Shown here: piece by piece, positions 7,873-15,285 of the stretch
Position numbering within the stretch: the first letter of the stretch is position 1
Layout: the number at the start of each line of letters is the position of its first letter
Assembly (NCBI GenBank): GCA_047627515.1
Contig: JBLHTU010000031.1
Span: 1-27,720, forward strand
DNA: 27,720 bases
Direction: 5' to 3'
From: JAYPLE01 sp047627515
GTDB taxonomy: Bacteria > Bacteroidota > Bacteroidia > Cytophagales > Cyclobacteriaceae
Made by a program: the position numbers and the translations under genes
The notes under the pieces: generated by a model
Database searches by the model: none
What the model saw: the letters and a program-made list of their open reading frames with translations, nothing else
What the model was told of the DNA's origin: nothing

Positions 7873-8591
7873 TAAAATACGTAATTATTGATGATGAGCC
7901 TGCAGCTATTGAAGTGCTTCAATTTCATTTAAACAAAATCCCTTCCATGGATCTAAAAGCTACTTTTAGAGATCCGATTGAAGGGCTTGACTATCTTCAG
8001 CAATATGAAATAGACCTTATTTTCCTGGACATCAATATGCCGAAAGTATCAGGTATAAGTTTTCCAAAATTTTTACAAAACCCCCCATTAATTATTTTCA
8101 CAACTGCCTATTCAGAATATGCGCTAGAAAGCTATGAGCTTGAAGCGGTGGACTATCTATTAAAACCAATAGCGTTTGATCGGTTACTTCAAGCAGTAAT
8201 GAAGGTGAAACAAGTTTTAAATCAAGATAAAGCAGGCGCAACTACAGGTGCTGAAACACCAAATGAAATTTCTGAACAAACAGTTTTTATCAAAAGCGGA
8301 TCAGAATTTCATCAATTACCCATTCAAAATATTAGATACATAGAAAGTGATGGTAATTATGTGACATTTAATACGGCCAGGCGGGCCATTCTAGCTCGTT
8401 ATAAACTATCAGAAGTATTAGAATTTCTGCCTAAGAAGTACTTTGTGAGAATCCATCGTTCCTATATTGTAGCACTAAGACATATAGAAACTATTAAAAA
8501 AAATTGCGTAATTATAGATAAGAAAGAGATTCCTATAAGTACTAATTATAGAGATGGTTTTTTAACTATGATAGAAAATATGGGCAATTAA
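7869..8591 (+). CDS. LytTR-family response regulator
   Basis: A 240-residue two-domain regulator. The receiver domain (about 1-115) has the acidic pair Asp8-Asp9, the phospho-acceptor Asp54 in FLDINMP, Thr78/Thr79 and the switch Lys99 in LLKP. A linker (about 118-135, DKAGATTGAETPNEI) leads to a LytTR DNA-binding domain (about 136-238) with the motifs IRYIESDGNYV and YFVRIHRSYIVAL, both characteristic of the family. It overlaps the kinase stop codon by 4 nt, so the pair forms one operon and one phosphorelay. LytTR proteins usually bind paired direct repeats upstream of target genes; the nearest candidate target is the divergent serine hydrolase. No terminator was seen in the 241 bp before the convergent racemase gene. 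Confidence 0.94.
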   Translation: MIKYVIIDDEPAAIEVLQFHLNKIPSMDLKATFRDPIEGLDYLQQYEIDLIFLDINMPKVSGISFPKFLQNPPLIIFTTAYSEYALESYELEAVDYLLKPIAFDRLLQAVMKVKQVLNQDKAGATTGAETPNEISEQTVFIKSGSEFHQLPIQNIRYIESDGNYVTFNTARRAILARYKLSEVLEFLPKKYFVRIHRSYIVALRHIETIKKNCVIIDKKEIPISTNYRDGFLTMIENMGN

Positions 8592-8832
8592 TATTTTAGT
8601 GGTTGTAATAACTACGAGTAGATGCATCAAGGTTCCGGTTCAAATAGTAGCTCAACTTCTTTATTCAGGCAACTGCTTCTGAGGATTCACCGGATACTGA
8701 AAACAACCTCATTTGGGATAAAATTTCCTGATTTTAACCCTAAAAATAAATGGTACCGTTTCAGCTAAAATGCGTAAAAACTGTTTGGTAGGTTAGGTTA
8801 TGTATTTTAGCTTTTGTTCGCTATTCGTTTTT

Positions 8833-9930
8833 TTAATCAAATTTTTTATCAATGAATTTTGAATTTAAAAGTCTGGCTACCGCCATATAATTAGGTTTGA
8901 AGTATATTTTATCTCCAACGCTATATTTTTTCCCCCCTTCTTTAGTTGTATTTGTGCCAATGTCGACAACCAGCATATCAGAGGTTATTCCAACGTATTC
9001 TAATTCTTTGTCTATAAATTCAATATCGTTTTGATCAATATCCAATAAACCGAAATCAAGAATAGCTTTAATTGAAGTTTGATTAACATCCTCCTGATCG
9101 AAATCTGCAGATTGTCCAACATTACCATGACTTATTATGCCATCAGGCACAATTTTTTTTTCTTCGAGTTCAATGATGTTGGCGCAGAATTCAAAGGTGT
9201 CTGTTGAAAGTTCTTTAAATTGTTTGTTGTCCAAAGGGCTAATTCCAAAAAATATAGCTTCCCCAACTCGAAAGTGATTTATATCTTTTGGGATTGTATT
9301 GTTTTCAATAAGGGGCAAGGTGATGGACGTACCACCAGAAACATATTTCAAATCCTTATTGAATTTTACAGAAATGAGTTCTTCATAGAGAGAGAGTTGT
9401 AATAATTTATCATAAGACGGTTCAACCCCATGCATACAACCCAAATTTGACCCAATACCTATCACTTCTATATTGGAAAGTTGAAATACACTTTCATAAA
9501 AATTCATTAATTCAGTTCTTTTTACACCTTCACGTAGTTCACCTAGTTCCACCATTATTATTATTTGATGAATTTTGTCAACCTTTTTAGCGGCTTTATT
9601 TAAAGCCACAATAGTGCTATAGGAGCTGTTCAGAGAAATATTTGCATACTTTACAATATCATCTGCATATATTTTAGCAGGAGGCTTAATATAGATTGTT
9701 TGCATTTTAGGGTTAACTGCTCTCAAATTTTTTAAGCTAGTTATCCTAGAGTCTCCTATAGAATCTATTTTTTCTATGATTTCATCTGTAAGCAAGTGAG
9801 AAAGAAATTCTTTGTCTCCCGAAAAAACTTTTATAATTAAACTCCAAGTAATATTATGAGAATCAAAATACGCACTTAAATACTTAATATTATCTTGAAT
9901 CTTCTTTGTGTGAATTATTAACTCAGCCAT
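8833..9930 (-). CDS. PLP-dependent racemase of the alanine/ornithine racemase family
   Basis: A 365-residue fold-type III PLP enzyme (alanine racemase N-terminal domain, PF01168). The cofactor lysine is Lys34 in the motif IIKVFSGD, which replaces the KANAYGHG form of alanine racemases and matches the KVF form remembered for ornithine racemase-type proteins. Other matching stretches are IDSIGDSRITSLKNL, VELGELREGV, IGIGSNLGC, YVSGGTSITLPL and FRVGEAIFFG, and near the C-terminus VGITSDMLVVDIG followed by YSVGDKIYFKPNY. The C-terminal part is family-specific and not the standard Ala_racemase_C domain. Expected reaction: racemisation of a free amino acid in the cytosol; ornithine is one candidate substrate, others are possible. 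The start ATG is 3 nt behind the stop of the GNAT gene, so the two form an operon. Confidence 0.82.
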   Translation of the reverse strand: MAELIIHTKKIQDNIKYLSAYFDSHNITWSLIIKVFSGDKEFLSHLLTDEIIEKIDSIGDSRITSLKNLRAVNPKMQTIYIKPPAKIYADDIVKYANISLNSSYSTIVALNKAAKKVDKIHQIIIMVELGELREGVKRTELMNFYESVFQLSNIEVIGIGSNLGCMHGVEPSYDKLLQLSLYEELISVKFNKDLKYVSGGTSITLPLIENNTIPKDINHFRVGEAIFFGISPLDNKQFKELSTDTFEFCANIIELEEKKIVPDGIISHGNVGQSADFDQEDVNQTSIKAILDFGLLDIDQNDIEFIDKELEYVGITSDMLVVDIGTNTTKEGGKKYSVGDKIYFKPNYMAVARLLNSKFIDKKFD

Positions 9931-9933
9931 AAT

Positions 9934-10374
9934 CTATTTCTTTAATCTCATTTCTAGATACGGATTAGAAAATCCAAATTTTTCATAGAGGTGTCTTGCA
10001 GGGTTGTTTGCGTCAACATGAAGAGCAATATCCCCTTTTGAGTGATCAATGACTTTTTCCATTAAAGTTTTTCCTAGTCCTTTTCCACGGTATTCTTTGT
10101 GGGTAGCAATGTAAACAAGAATGTTTTCAGGGATATATCCTCCCATTCCTGTCTCATTAATTACAGTTGATCCGACAATTACATCGTTATCCATTAAAAG
10201 CATTGTGAATCCACCAAAAGAGGTAAATTCCTTTATTGAGTATTCAATAGCTTTTTTAATATCGCTTTTAGAGTCTCCGTATTGTTCAAGATTATCAAAT
10301 AAGAAATCAACTATTTCATTTTTTTCTAATTCACTTGGTTTGTTAAAAGGGTCAAAGATCTTAGCTACTATCAT
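9934..10374 (-). CDS. GNAT family N-acetyltransferase
   Basis: The chosen start ATG at 10372-10374 gives 146 residues beginning MIVAKIFDPFNKP, the usual length of a single-domain GNAT enzyme. The frame extends 40 codons further to an ATG at 10494, but that extension has no GNAT resemblance. Seen motifs: the acetyl-CoA pyrophosphate-binding loop RGKGLG at 96-101 after strand ILVYIATHKE, and the C-terminal NPARHLYEKFGF (about 124-135) common in amino-acid or small-amine acetyltransferases. It would transfer an acetyl group from acetyl-CoA to an amine in the cytosol. Because the racemase gene starts 3 nt after its stop, a D-amino acid or an ornithine-like diamine is a reasonable substrate guess, but this is inference from context. 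Confidence 0.86.
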   Translation of the reverse strand: MIVAKIFDPFNKPSELEKNEIVDFLFDNLEQYGDSKSDIKKAIEYSIKEFTSFGGFTMLLMDNDVIVGSTVINETGMGGYIPENILVYIATHKEYRGKGLGKTLMEKVIDHSKGDIALHVDANNPARHLYEKFGFSNPYLEMRLKK

Positions 10375-11103
10375 ATAATTGCTTTGTTTACAGACAGTAT
10401 ACCAAATTTTATAGGATAACCAAGCTATATTCGGAGTTTTAAAGACAGCCAACAACCGAATAAGTGACGTTATGTCCCTGGCCGGACGCTTCATATCCGC
10501 CTTATAGTCGGATTTCTATTTATTTTTTTTTTAACGAGTTGATTTTCAGTTGTCTACCCGATTATAAACTTTTGTAATTGATTGTAACCGTTTAGCGACG
10601 GTACTATGTGCCACTTAAGATAGCTGTTACTGGTAATATCATTTAATTGGATGCTGGCCTAGGTTGGAAACCCTTCATGGATTGGTAGATCGTGGCTGCT
10701 AGTTTCTAGGGGGGATCAAAGAAATAAAAGCAATTCGATCAATAAACGATCATTCTTTTTTAAAAGTTTGAACATATAAGGCCTAGTTCACAAAGCTTCA
10801 TAATGATTTCATTTGCTGTGCTTTTTTGAAGGTATATCAAATGATATCATAGCTTGTCGATTCCTCTTTTTGTGCTATAGCAAGAGTGCTTCATATTGAC
10901 AGCACATTTAAACTGAATTAAGCAGCATACTTAAACAAGAAACTAAGTTTCGTTAGAAGGTCAATTGGAGTTCAGTTCTTCAGTTGACCTTTTTTATGAT
11001 ACATCTAAAGATATGTATGGATCATGCGATTCAGAGCAGTTGGAATAGTGGTTCTTGAGAAGAATCAGGGAGTTAGCCAAGGTCATTTCAGACAATCCCT
11101 GAA
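10375..11103. other. Long gene-free spacer upstream of the GNAT-racemase pair
   Basis: Apart from the orphan terminator at 10957-10995, no gene is supported. Small inverted repeats are present, for example ATATCA-AA-TGATAT near 10835 and ATCCG...CGGAT near 10500. The first 120 bases happen to stay open in the GNAT frame. A transcript ending at the orphan terminator must start inside this region or further left. Confidence 0.5.
10957..10995 (+). terminator. Orphan intrinsic terminator
   Basis: On the plus strand AAGGTCAATTG (10957-10967) pairs with CAGTTGACCTT (10981-10991), 11 pairs including one G-T, around a 13-nt loop. The T-run at 10990-10995 follows directly. No plus-strand gene is visible in the 580 bp before it, and the flanking genes are both on the minus strand, so it may end a small RNA or very short transcript. 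Confidence 0.72.
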
Positions 11104-11724
11104 CTAAAATTCATAGCCAAATCGCTCAACCACATCTGCATAGGCAGCTCGAACATGCTCCTTTGATGCGTCATCATAGTATTCTCTGTAAGACTTGCTG
11201 TCACGGTAGCCTACTTTCTTTTTGGGCATTTCCTCAGGTTGGTATGTGACGCCTAGTTGCTCGCAGAGCGATTGCATATCCTCGTGCATATGTTCAAATC
11301 GTATGTAGAAATAGTCAGGTGTACCTTCAGTGAGTTGGGTAATAGCTACATCCTCATTCAATGTGTTCTTTTCAAACATCAGTTGGACGAAGTCTTTGAA
11401 GTTATGCCGACGAGCAGGAGAGTGCCATGGCCAGCCTTTTAAGATGCGACCTAGGTGATTGTAGAATGGTCGCTTTCTTCGTCTCCAGTGGTAAAGAGAA
11501 ACGGTCTTATCCCACGGATTACGGACGACTGTTATTTTGAGGTAGGATGCCCAAAGATCATTTCCAATCAAGTCTCTGACTTGACTTGCTGCCATGTGAC
11601 TTTTTGGATCCTCATTGTATATGATACCATTCTCACAATAGCGAGCTAGGTAATATTGTATGCTAGTGCCTGCAACTTTCTTAGGTTTAATAAAAATGAA
11701 TTTATAGTCGTGTGAAACAAGCAT
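11104..11724 (-). CDS. Sulfotransferase family 2 protein
   Basis: A 206-residue soluble protein with both cofactor-binding signatures of PAPS-dependent sulfotransferases. The 5'-phosphosulfate loop is FIKPKKVAGTS at residues 11-21 (canonical form xxxPKxAGTS), and the 3'-phosphate motif is TVVRNPWDKTVSLYHW at about 65-80 with Arg68 and Ser76. KSHMAASQVR at 41-50 supplies the His often found in this Sulfotransfer_2 group (PF03567). There is no transmembrane segment, unlike Golgi relatives. In bacteria such enzymes sulfate surface polysaccharides, lipids or small molecules, but no glycosyltransferase or PAPS-synthesis gene lies nearby, so the acceptor cannot be guessed. The start is the ATG at 11722-11724 directly before the LVSHDYKFIFIK strand, a typical N-terminus for the family. 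Confidence 0.88.
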   Translation of the reverse strand: MLVSHDYKFIFIKPKKVAGTSIQYYLARYCENGIIYNEDPKSHMAASQVRDLIGNDLWASYLKITVVRNPWDKTVSLYHWRRRKRPFYNHLGRILKGWPWHSPARRHNFKDFVQLMFEKNTLNEDVAITQLTEGTPDYFYIRFEHMHEDMQSLCEQLGVTYQPEEMPKKKVGYRDSKSYREYYDDASKEHVRAAYADVVERFGYEF

Positions 11725-11883
11725 AGCTGGAGGTCTGGTTGGTTGAAGTGAGCCAATCGGCGGCTCTAATATAATGGGATATTCGGTTGCTCAGAAAACT
11801 TGATGACAACAAATGCCAAAAGATAGGTTTAGCGGATTAGTACTATTGGTTTCAATAACCTGTTTGCCATTGGCTGGATATAG

Positions 11884-12231
11884 TCAGGTTGTCAATTGTG
11901 CATTGAAATCCAGCGCAAGATCTATCCAATAAGCTAAGTCTTCATCCAGATCAAAACCATCTGGCGTGACAAAAATATAGCCTTTCATGGGTCTACCTGT
12001 AAAATCCATGGGTCGACAAGCAGGCTTCTTGATTTCGCTAACATAGGCTTCTTCGCCGATACGATTCATTAGTAACGACTGTTTGGTCTTTTTATCAATG
12101 AGAATGCCACATAGCATACTATCATTGACCATGTATGCCAGGCCACCCATCATTTTCTTGGTCTCGAAATTGCGAATTCTAGTGATTAAGAATTGTGTGA
12201 TGCGTTCTTCAAGAAATTCATCATATGCCAT
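11884..12231 (-). CDS. TfoX N-terminal domain protein
   Basis: With the ATG at 12229-12231 the protein has 115 residues (MAYDEFLEERI...), the full length of a stand-alone TfoX_N domain (PF04993). The frame is open 42 nt further upstream to a TTG, but the family usually begins at MAYDEFL. Conserved stretches are KKMMGGLAYMVN (about 28-39), CGILID and PMDFTGRPMKGYIFV, followed by DEDLAYWIDLALDFN near the end. The domain is named after the competence regulator TfoX/Sxy, but single-domain forms are widespread in non-competent bacteria and their role is not settled. It should not be read as evidence of competence. It is preceded by the coiled-coil/lipoprotein unit and followed, 160 bp later, by the sulfotransferase; no coupling is visible. 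Confidence 0.85.
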   Translation of the reverse strand: MAYDEFLEERITQFLITRIRNFETKKMMGGLAYMVNDSMLCGILIDKKTKQSLLMNRIGEEAYVSEIKKPACRPMDFTGRPMKGYIFVTPDGFDLDEDLAYWIDLALDFNAQLTT

Positions 12232-12396
12232 TGTCAGATCTGCTTTAGCTTTTAAGTAACCGATAAGGTACAAATTCTATGGGTTTGATTCTACCTGACT
12301 TGATAACTGAGGGTCTGCAATAGAAATCAATTTATGATTTGCATTTATAACGGGATAGTACCGCCAGGACCTTGAACTTTACTTACATATCAAATC

Positions 12397-12425
12397 AAAA
12401 AAAGCCAGAGCAACTGCTCTGGCTT
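12397..12425 (-). terminator. Intrinsic terminator after the coiled-coil protein gene
   Basis: On the minus strand AAGCCAGAGC (12425-12416) and GCTCTGGCTT (12411-12402) form a perfect 10-bp stem with a 4-nt loop (AGTT), and the T-run extends to 12397. It lies 25 nt past the stop codon at 12451. This is a textbook intrinsic terminator for the lipoprotein/coiled-coil operon. Confidence 0.9.
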
Positions 12426-12450
12426 AGTTAGTATTAGCGGCGAAGTATCG

Positions 12451-13044
12451 TTAGCCCTCGCTTTCAACTTGCATTTTCTTATTTTTTATCATGGCCTTCA
12501 GTTCAGCTATTTTGGCTTCTGCAGCTTTTATTGCAGCTTCTTTTTTGCTTGCTTCTTCTGCAGAGATTTCACCGGACTCTTTTTGTTTGGCGACTTTCTC
12601 TTTTGCAGCAGCTATCTTCTCCTCGCTCATGGTGATTTTGCTTTCGCTCTCACTCACTTCTTCTTCGAACTCTTGTTTTTTTGCAGTTGCTTTTGCTTTT
12701 GCTTCTTCTGATCTGAGTGCTCCAAACTCATTACCGCTAAGTCCTTCTTTATTTTTGCCAAAAGCATTTCCCCTATCATTTTCGCTTTTCTCTTTTTTGA
12801 TTTTCTCTTTCGCTTGGTCTGCTAAATCTTCCATCGCTTCTTCAGTTTTTTTAGCAGCCTCCTCAAGATCTTCGCTCACCTCTTCCAGTTCTTTTTCAAC
12901 CTTTTTTCCAGCCTTTTGCAGTTTTTCTTTGGCTGCTTCCATTTTCTCTTTGCTCTTTTCCTTGCCACTTTTTTCTTGAGCGACCGCAACACTTCCTCCA
13001 GTAATGAGGATTGCGCAAATAATAATACTTAGAATATTTTTCAT
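12451..13044 (-). CDS. Exported Lys/Glu/Ala-rich coiled-coil protein
   Basis: A 197-residue protein with a signal peptide MKNILSIIICAILITGGSVAVAQ (likely cleavage after AVAQ-region residues 20-23). The mature part is two long charged helices: about 25-90 (KEKSKEKMEAAKEKLQKAGK and onward) and about 110-190, both with heptad-like spacing that suggests coiled coil. Between them is a short break, NDRGNAFGKNKEGLSGNEFG (about 89-108), that looks conserved in tone and is the only non-repetitive part. No enzyme motif is present. A periplasmic structural or stress role is possible, but no function is assigned. The gene starts 2 nt after the stop of the small lipoprotein gene and is followed by a strong terminator, so the two genes form a closed operon. 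Confidence 0.78.
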   Translation of the reverse strand: MKNILSIIICAILITGGSVAVAQEKSGKEKSKEKMEAAKEKLQKAGKKVEKELEEVSEDLEEAAKKTEEAMEDLADQAKEKIKKEKSENDRGNAFGKNKEGLSGNEFGALRSEEAKAKATAKKQEFEEEVSESESKITMSEEKIAAAKEKVAKQKESGEISAEEASKKEAAIKAAEAKIAELKAMIKNKKMQVESEG

Positions 13045-13046
13045 AA

Positions 13047-13253
13047 TTAAATGTCTGTGAGTAGTTCGTTTATTTCTTCTATTGCCTGATCTGTTTCAGT
13101 TTTCACTTCGGATTTAACATTATCAATAACGGTAGTGATTGAATCTAAAACTACGGCCTCTTCTTCGGCGGTCATCTCACTAGTAGTCTTATTCCCTCCT
13201 CCGCAGGCGCTCAGCGCCAATAGGGTTGCAATTGCTATAACTTCAAGCTTCAT
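13047..13253 (-). CDS. Small lipoprotein, 68 residues
   Basis: Starting at the ATG at 13251-13253, the product is MKLEVIAIATLLALSAC followed by GGGNKT, a lipoprotein signal with Cys17 as the lipidated residue. The frame is open 51 nt further upstream, but that start would bury the signal peptide. The mature peptide is about 50 residues, acidic and helical (SEMTAEEEAVVLDSITTVID and on to KTETDQAIEEINELLTDI), with possible heptad spacing. No family is recognised. Small acidic lipoproteins with helices that can pair with a charged partner are seen near envelope proteins; the coiled-coil protein encoded 2 nt downstream is the obvious candidate partner, which is inference. Confidence 0.72.
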   Translation of the reverse strand: MKLEVIAIATLLALSACGGGNKTTSEMTAEEEAVVLDSITTVIDNVKSEVKTETDQAIEEINELLTDI

Positions 13254-13428
13254 AATTGTATCTGTTAGGTGTTTGAAAATATAGACTAAAAAAATCAGAT
13301 GCACGAAACGAAAGATCTTTCTCAGTTAAGACTTTGATTGATTGGGCTTCATATTTTTCAAGAAGTAATTTTTCAAAATAGGTAGGTTAACGTTTCAGAG
13401 GGGTACAATGTCATCTGCGAACTCGGTG

Positions 13429-13521
13429 CTACCTAGCACAAGTATTATTTGTTTTTCCTTGATCTTGACCTTGTTTTGCCACCTTCTCCGAGATGATAAC
13501 TAGGTGAATTGAGGCATTCAT
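13429..13521 (-). CDS. Possible 30-residue peptide with a strong ribosome binding site
   Basis: On the minus strand AGGAGGATAAAATG precedes a 30-codon frame (MNASIHLVIISEKVAKQGQD...) ending TAG at 13429-13431. The AGGAGG is spaced ideally from the ATG (13519-13521). Strong Shine-Dalgarno sequences are uncommon in Bacteroidota, so this stands out. The peptide has no recognised family and no signal peptide; it may be chance. Confidence 0.2.
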   Translation of the reverse strand: MNASIHLVIISEKVAKQGQDQGKTNNTCAR

Positions 13522-13618
13522 TTTATCCTCCTATTTTGATGATTTGTTAGTGGTCGTGTAGGATAGAAATCCACAGAAATTTGTTTAACAATATTTTTCA
13601 GTAGTTCATGAGTCCCTT

Positions 13619-13643
13619 CCCCAATGGCTCGAGTGCATTGGGG
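13619..13643. repeat. Perfect 8-bp inverted repeat
   Basis: CCCCAATG (13619-13626) and CATTGGGG (13636-13643) flank a 9-nt loop. No T-run follows on either strand, so it is not a clear terminator, though it lies 166 nt past the rlmF stop. Confidence 0.5.
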
Positions 13644-13772
13644 TTCAATTCATATGCTATACTCGGAGGGGTTGTTTGCTTGTTCATTTTTTGCAAGAGG
13701 GGCAAACTAATGATTTGGCTGAAGGCATTCTGTAACGATCTGTAATCCTAACCGAATACCTCAGAGGAGTCG

Positions 13773-13802
13773 TTTTGTTGATTATGGTTTTGTTGATTCA
13801 GG
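13773..13802. repeat. 15-bp imperfect tandem duplication
   Basis: TTTTGTTGATTATGG (13773-13787) is followed directly by TTTTGTTGATTCAGG (13788-13802), 13 of 15 identical. It lies just outside the rlmF coding end and is likely a slippage product without function. Confidence 0.7.
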
Positions 13803-13808
13803 CATTAC

Positions 13809-14780
13809 CTAGTTTTCATGCTTTTTCCATCTGGCAGCTCTCCATTCTCTTCGCTCATCAGCTGACAGAAATGTCCAAGCTATAATTCGACTAGCCTTAT
13901 TGCCTGTGCCCATCGGAATTTTTTTTACTTGAATAGCTTTAGTTCTTTCTAGCAATTGTTGAATGCCTTTCAGATTCGACTGTTTCGAGACTAAAGTTGA
14001 AAACCAGTAGCAGTTTTTTGAGAATTTCTGACTGTCTTTAATCATTCGTTCGATGAACCTGTACTCTCCACCATCATATATGAGTTCATTGCTGATGCCT
14101 GCAAAATTGAGTTCGGGCATTTTTGCTTTATTACCTGATAGGTTCTTTACTTTCCTGCGAGTGCCTTGGAGCGCTTCCTCTTTTGATGAATGAAAGGGTG
14201 GATTGCAGATCGTCAATTCAATCTTATCTTCCTTACTAATAATGCCTTGAAAAATGTCTCTGGAGTTCTTCTGTATCCTGCATTCTATCATACCCTTAAT
14301 AGACAAATTGCTATTCACAATTTGCTGTGCTGATTTGATTGATTTCGGATTGATATCAGAACCCATAAATTTCCAGCCATATTCGGTTACTCCGATGATT
14401 GGGTAGATACAACTAGCACCTAGACCTACATCAAGACAAATTATTTTCTCACCCATTGGAGGCTTGCCGAAATTATCTTCCCCAAGTAAATCTGCGATAT
14501 GATGCAGATAATCAGCTCTACCTGGAATTGGCGGACATAAATTTTGATCTGGGAAGTCCCAATGCTGTATGCCGTAGTAGTGTTTGAGAAGTGCTTGATT
14601 TAGCAATTTGACAGCCTTTGGATTGGAGAAGTTGATGGATTCAGTTCCATAATCGTTTCTCGCAACATAATTTTTCAACGCAGGTATCGCTAGTACTAGC
14701 GCTCTAAGGTCATACCTCTCGCGGTTTTTATTTCGTGGATGTAGCCTTGCTTTTTCTGAGGTGTTTTTTTCTGAGGACAT
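13809..14780 (-). CDS. rlmF: 23S rRNA (adenine-1618-N6)-methyltransferase
   Basis: A 323-residue SAM-dependent methyltransferase. It begins with the RlmF-specific region LHPRNKNRERYDLRALV (about 13-29), continues with DYGTESINFSNPKAVKLLNQ and the HYYGIQHWDFPDQNLCPPIPGRADYLHHI block (about 67-95). The Rossmann SAM-binding motif is LDVGLGASCIYP at 116-127 with acidic SDINP at 141-145, and the catalytic N6-adenine motif is NPPF at 193-196. It methylates A1618 of 23S rRNA during ribosome assembly in the cytosol. Length is close to the E. coli enzyme (about 308). Start is the ATG at 14778-14780. It appears monocistronic, with spacers of 264 bp upstream and 555 bp downstream. Confidence 0.95.
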   Translation of the reverse strand: MSSEKNTSEKARLHPRNKNRERYDLRALVLAIPALKNYVARNDYGTESINFSNPKAVKLLNQALLKHYYGIQHWDFPDQNLCPPIPGRADYLHHIADLLGEDNFGKPPMGEKIICLDVGLGASCIYPIIGVTEYGWKFMGSDINPKSIKSAQQIVNSNLSIKGMIECRIQKNSRDIFQGIISKEDKIELTICNPPFHSSKEEALQGTRRKVKNLSGNKAKMPELNFAGISNELIYDGGEYRFIERMIKDSQKFSKNCYWFSTLVSKQSNLKGIQQLLERTKAIQVKKIPMGTGNKASRIIAWTFLSADERREWRAARWKKHEN

Positions 14781-15044
14781 GATTTTCTGAGGCTTTTCTA
14801 ACTCAATAGAAAGTAACTAGCATGTGATGAAGCCTAGTATTGGTGTTTATAAATTGAGCAGGCAACTATAAAAGTAGCGAAGGTGTATCTTCTCTCAAAA
14901 TTTTCAAATATCCTTGGTCAAAGAAACACTAGCGGTGGCAGTCAGATCACAACCAGGGTATAGCTGTCGGAAACATTCAGGACGTTACTAGTTGAAGCAA
15001 CTCCCGTCTCATTGATATTTTTCAAATTAATGTAAATCACTAAA

Positions 15045-15227
15045 TTAAATCCCCACTATTTCTCTTTCGAGAAGAGCTATTTCATGCGGATCTGGATCTG
15101 ATTGAAAGAGGCAGTAGAAGATCATGTCAATATATCTCCTGACGACTAGCGATGTGTTACGGGCGGTTTTCGAAAAGACGGTTTCACCGGCCTTGTATTT
15201 ACCAATGGTATTTTGATACGGCTTCAT
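15045..15227 (-). CDS. Small conserved-looking protein, 60 residues
   Basis: Starting at the ATG at 15225-15227 the product is MKPYQNTIGKYKAGETVFSK followed by TARNTSLVVRRYIDMIFYCL and a tail ending LEREIVGI. The frame is open 90 nt further upstream but only to a TTG, so the ATG is preferred. The pattern of IGKYKAGETVFSK, then NTSLVVRRYIDMIFYC, then a tail ending LEREI resembles short uncharacterised Bacteroidota proteins found beside CsbD-like genes, recalled without a database check. The KxGexVfsK strand and VVRRYID strand suggest a small beta-barrel, which is inference. No signal peptide. It belongs to the run of minus-strand small genes downstream of the AraC regulator. Confidence 0.55.
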   Translation of the reverse strand: MKPYQNTIGKYKAGETVFSKTARNTSLVVRRYIDMIFYCLFQSDPDPHEIALLEREIVGI

Positions 15228-15285
15228 AGTAAGCGTATTTAGAGGGGTCTCAACTTGTGGCAAAAGGACATAGCTGAAAGGGTTA

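Larger units (their letters stand above)
13254..13808. other. Spacer between rlmF and the lipoprotein operon
   Basis: No convincing gene. It holds a possible 30-codon ORF with a strong Shine-Dalgarno (13429-13521, minus), a perfect 8-bp hairpin (13619-13643), and a 15-bp imperfect tandem duplication (13773-13802) just past the rlmF stop. The promoter of the lipoprotein operon must lie in its left part, but no clear element was identified. Confidence 0.5.

Noticed and set aside
10375..10494. N-terminal extension of the GNAT gene by 40 codons from the ATG at 10494
   Set aside because: The extra residues have no GNAT resemblance and the 146-residue form is the normal family length.
11884..12231. 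Evidence for natural competence from the TfoX-N gene
   Set aside because: Only the N-terminal domain is present, as a stand-alone protein common in non-competent bacteria, and no com or pil genes lie in the window.
12491..12979. Long plus-strand frame opposite the coiled-coil gene
   Set aside because: It is the antisense shadow of a Lys/Glu/Ala-codon-rich gene, giving Ser/Phe/Leu-rich low-complexity sequence. The minus strand has the signal peptide, operon spacing and terminator.
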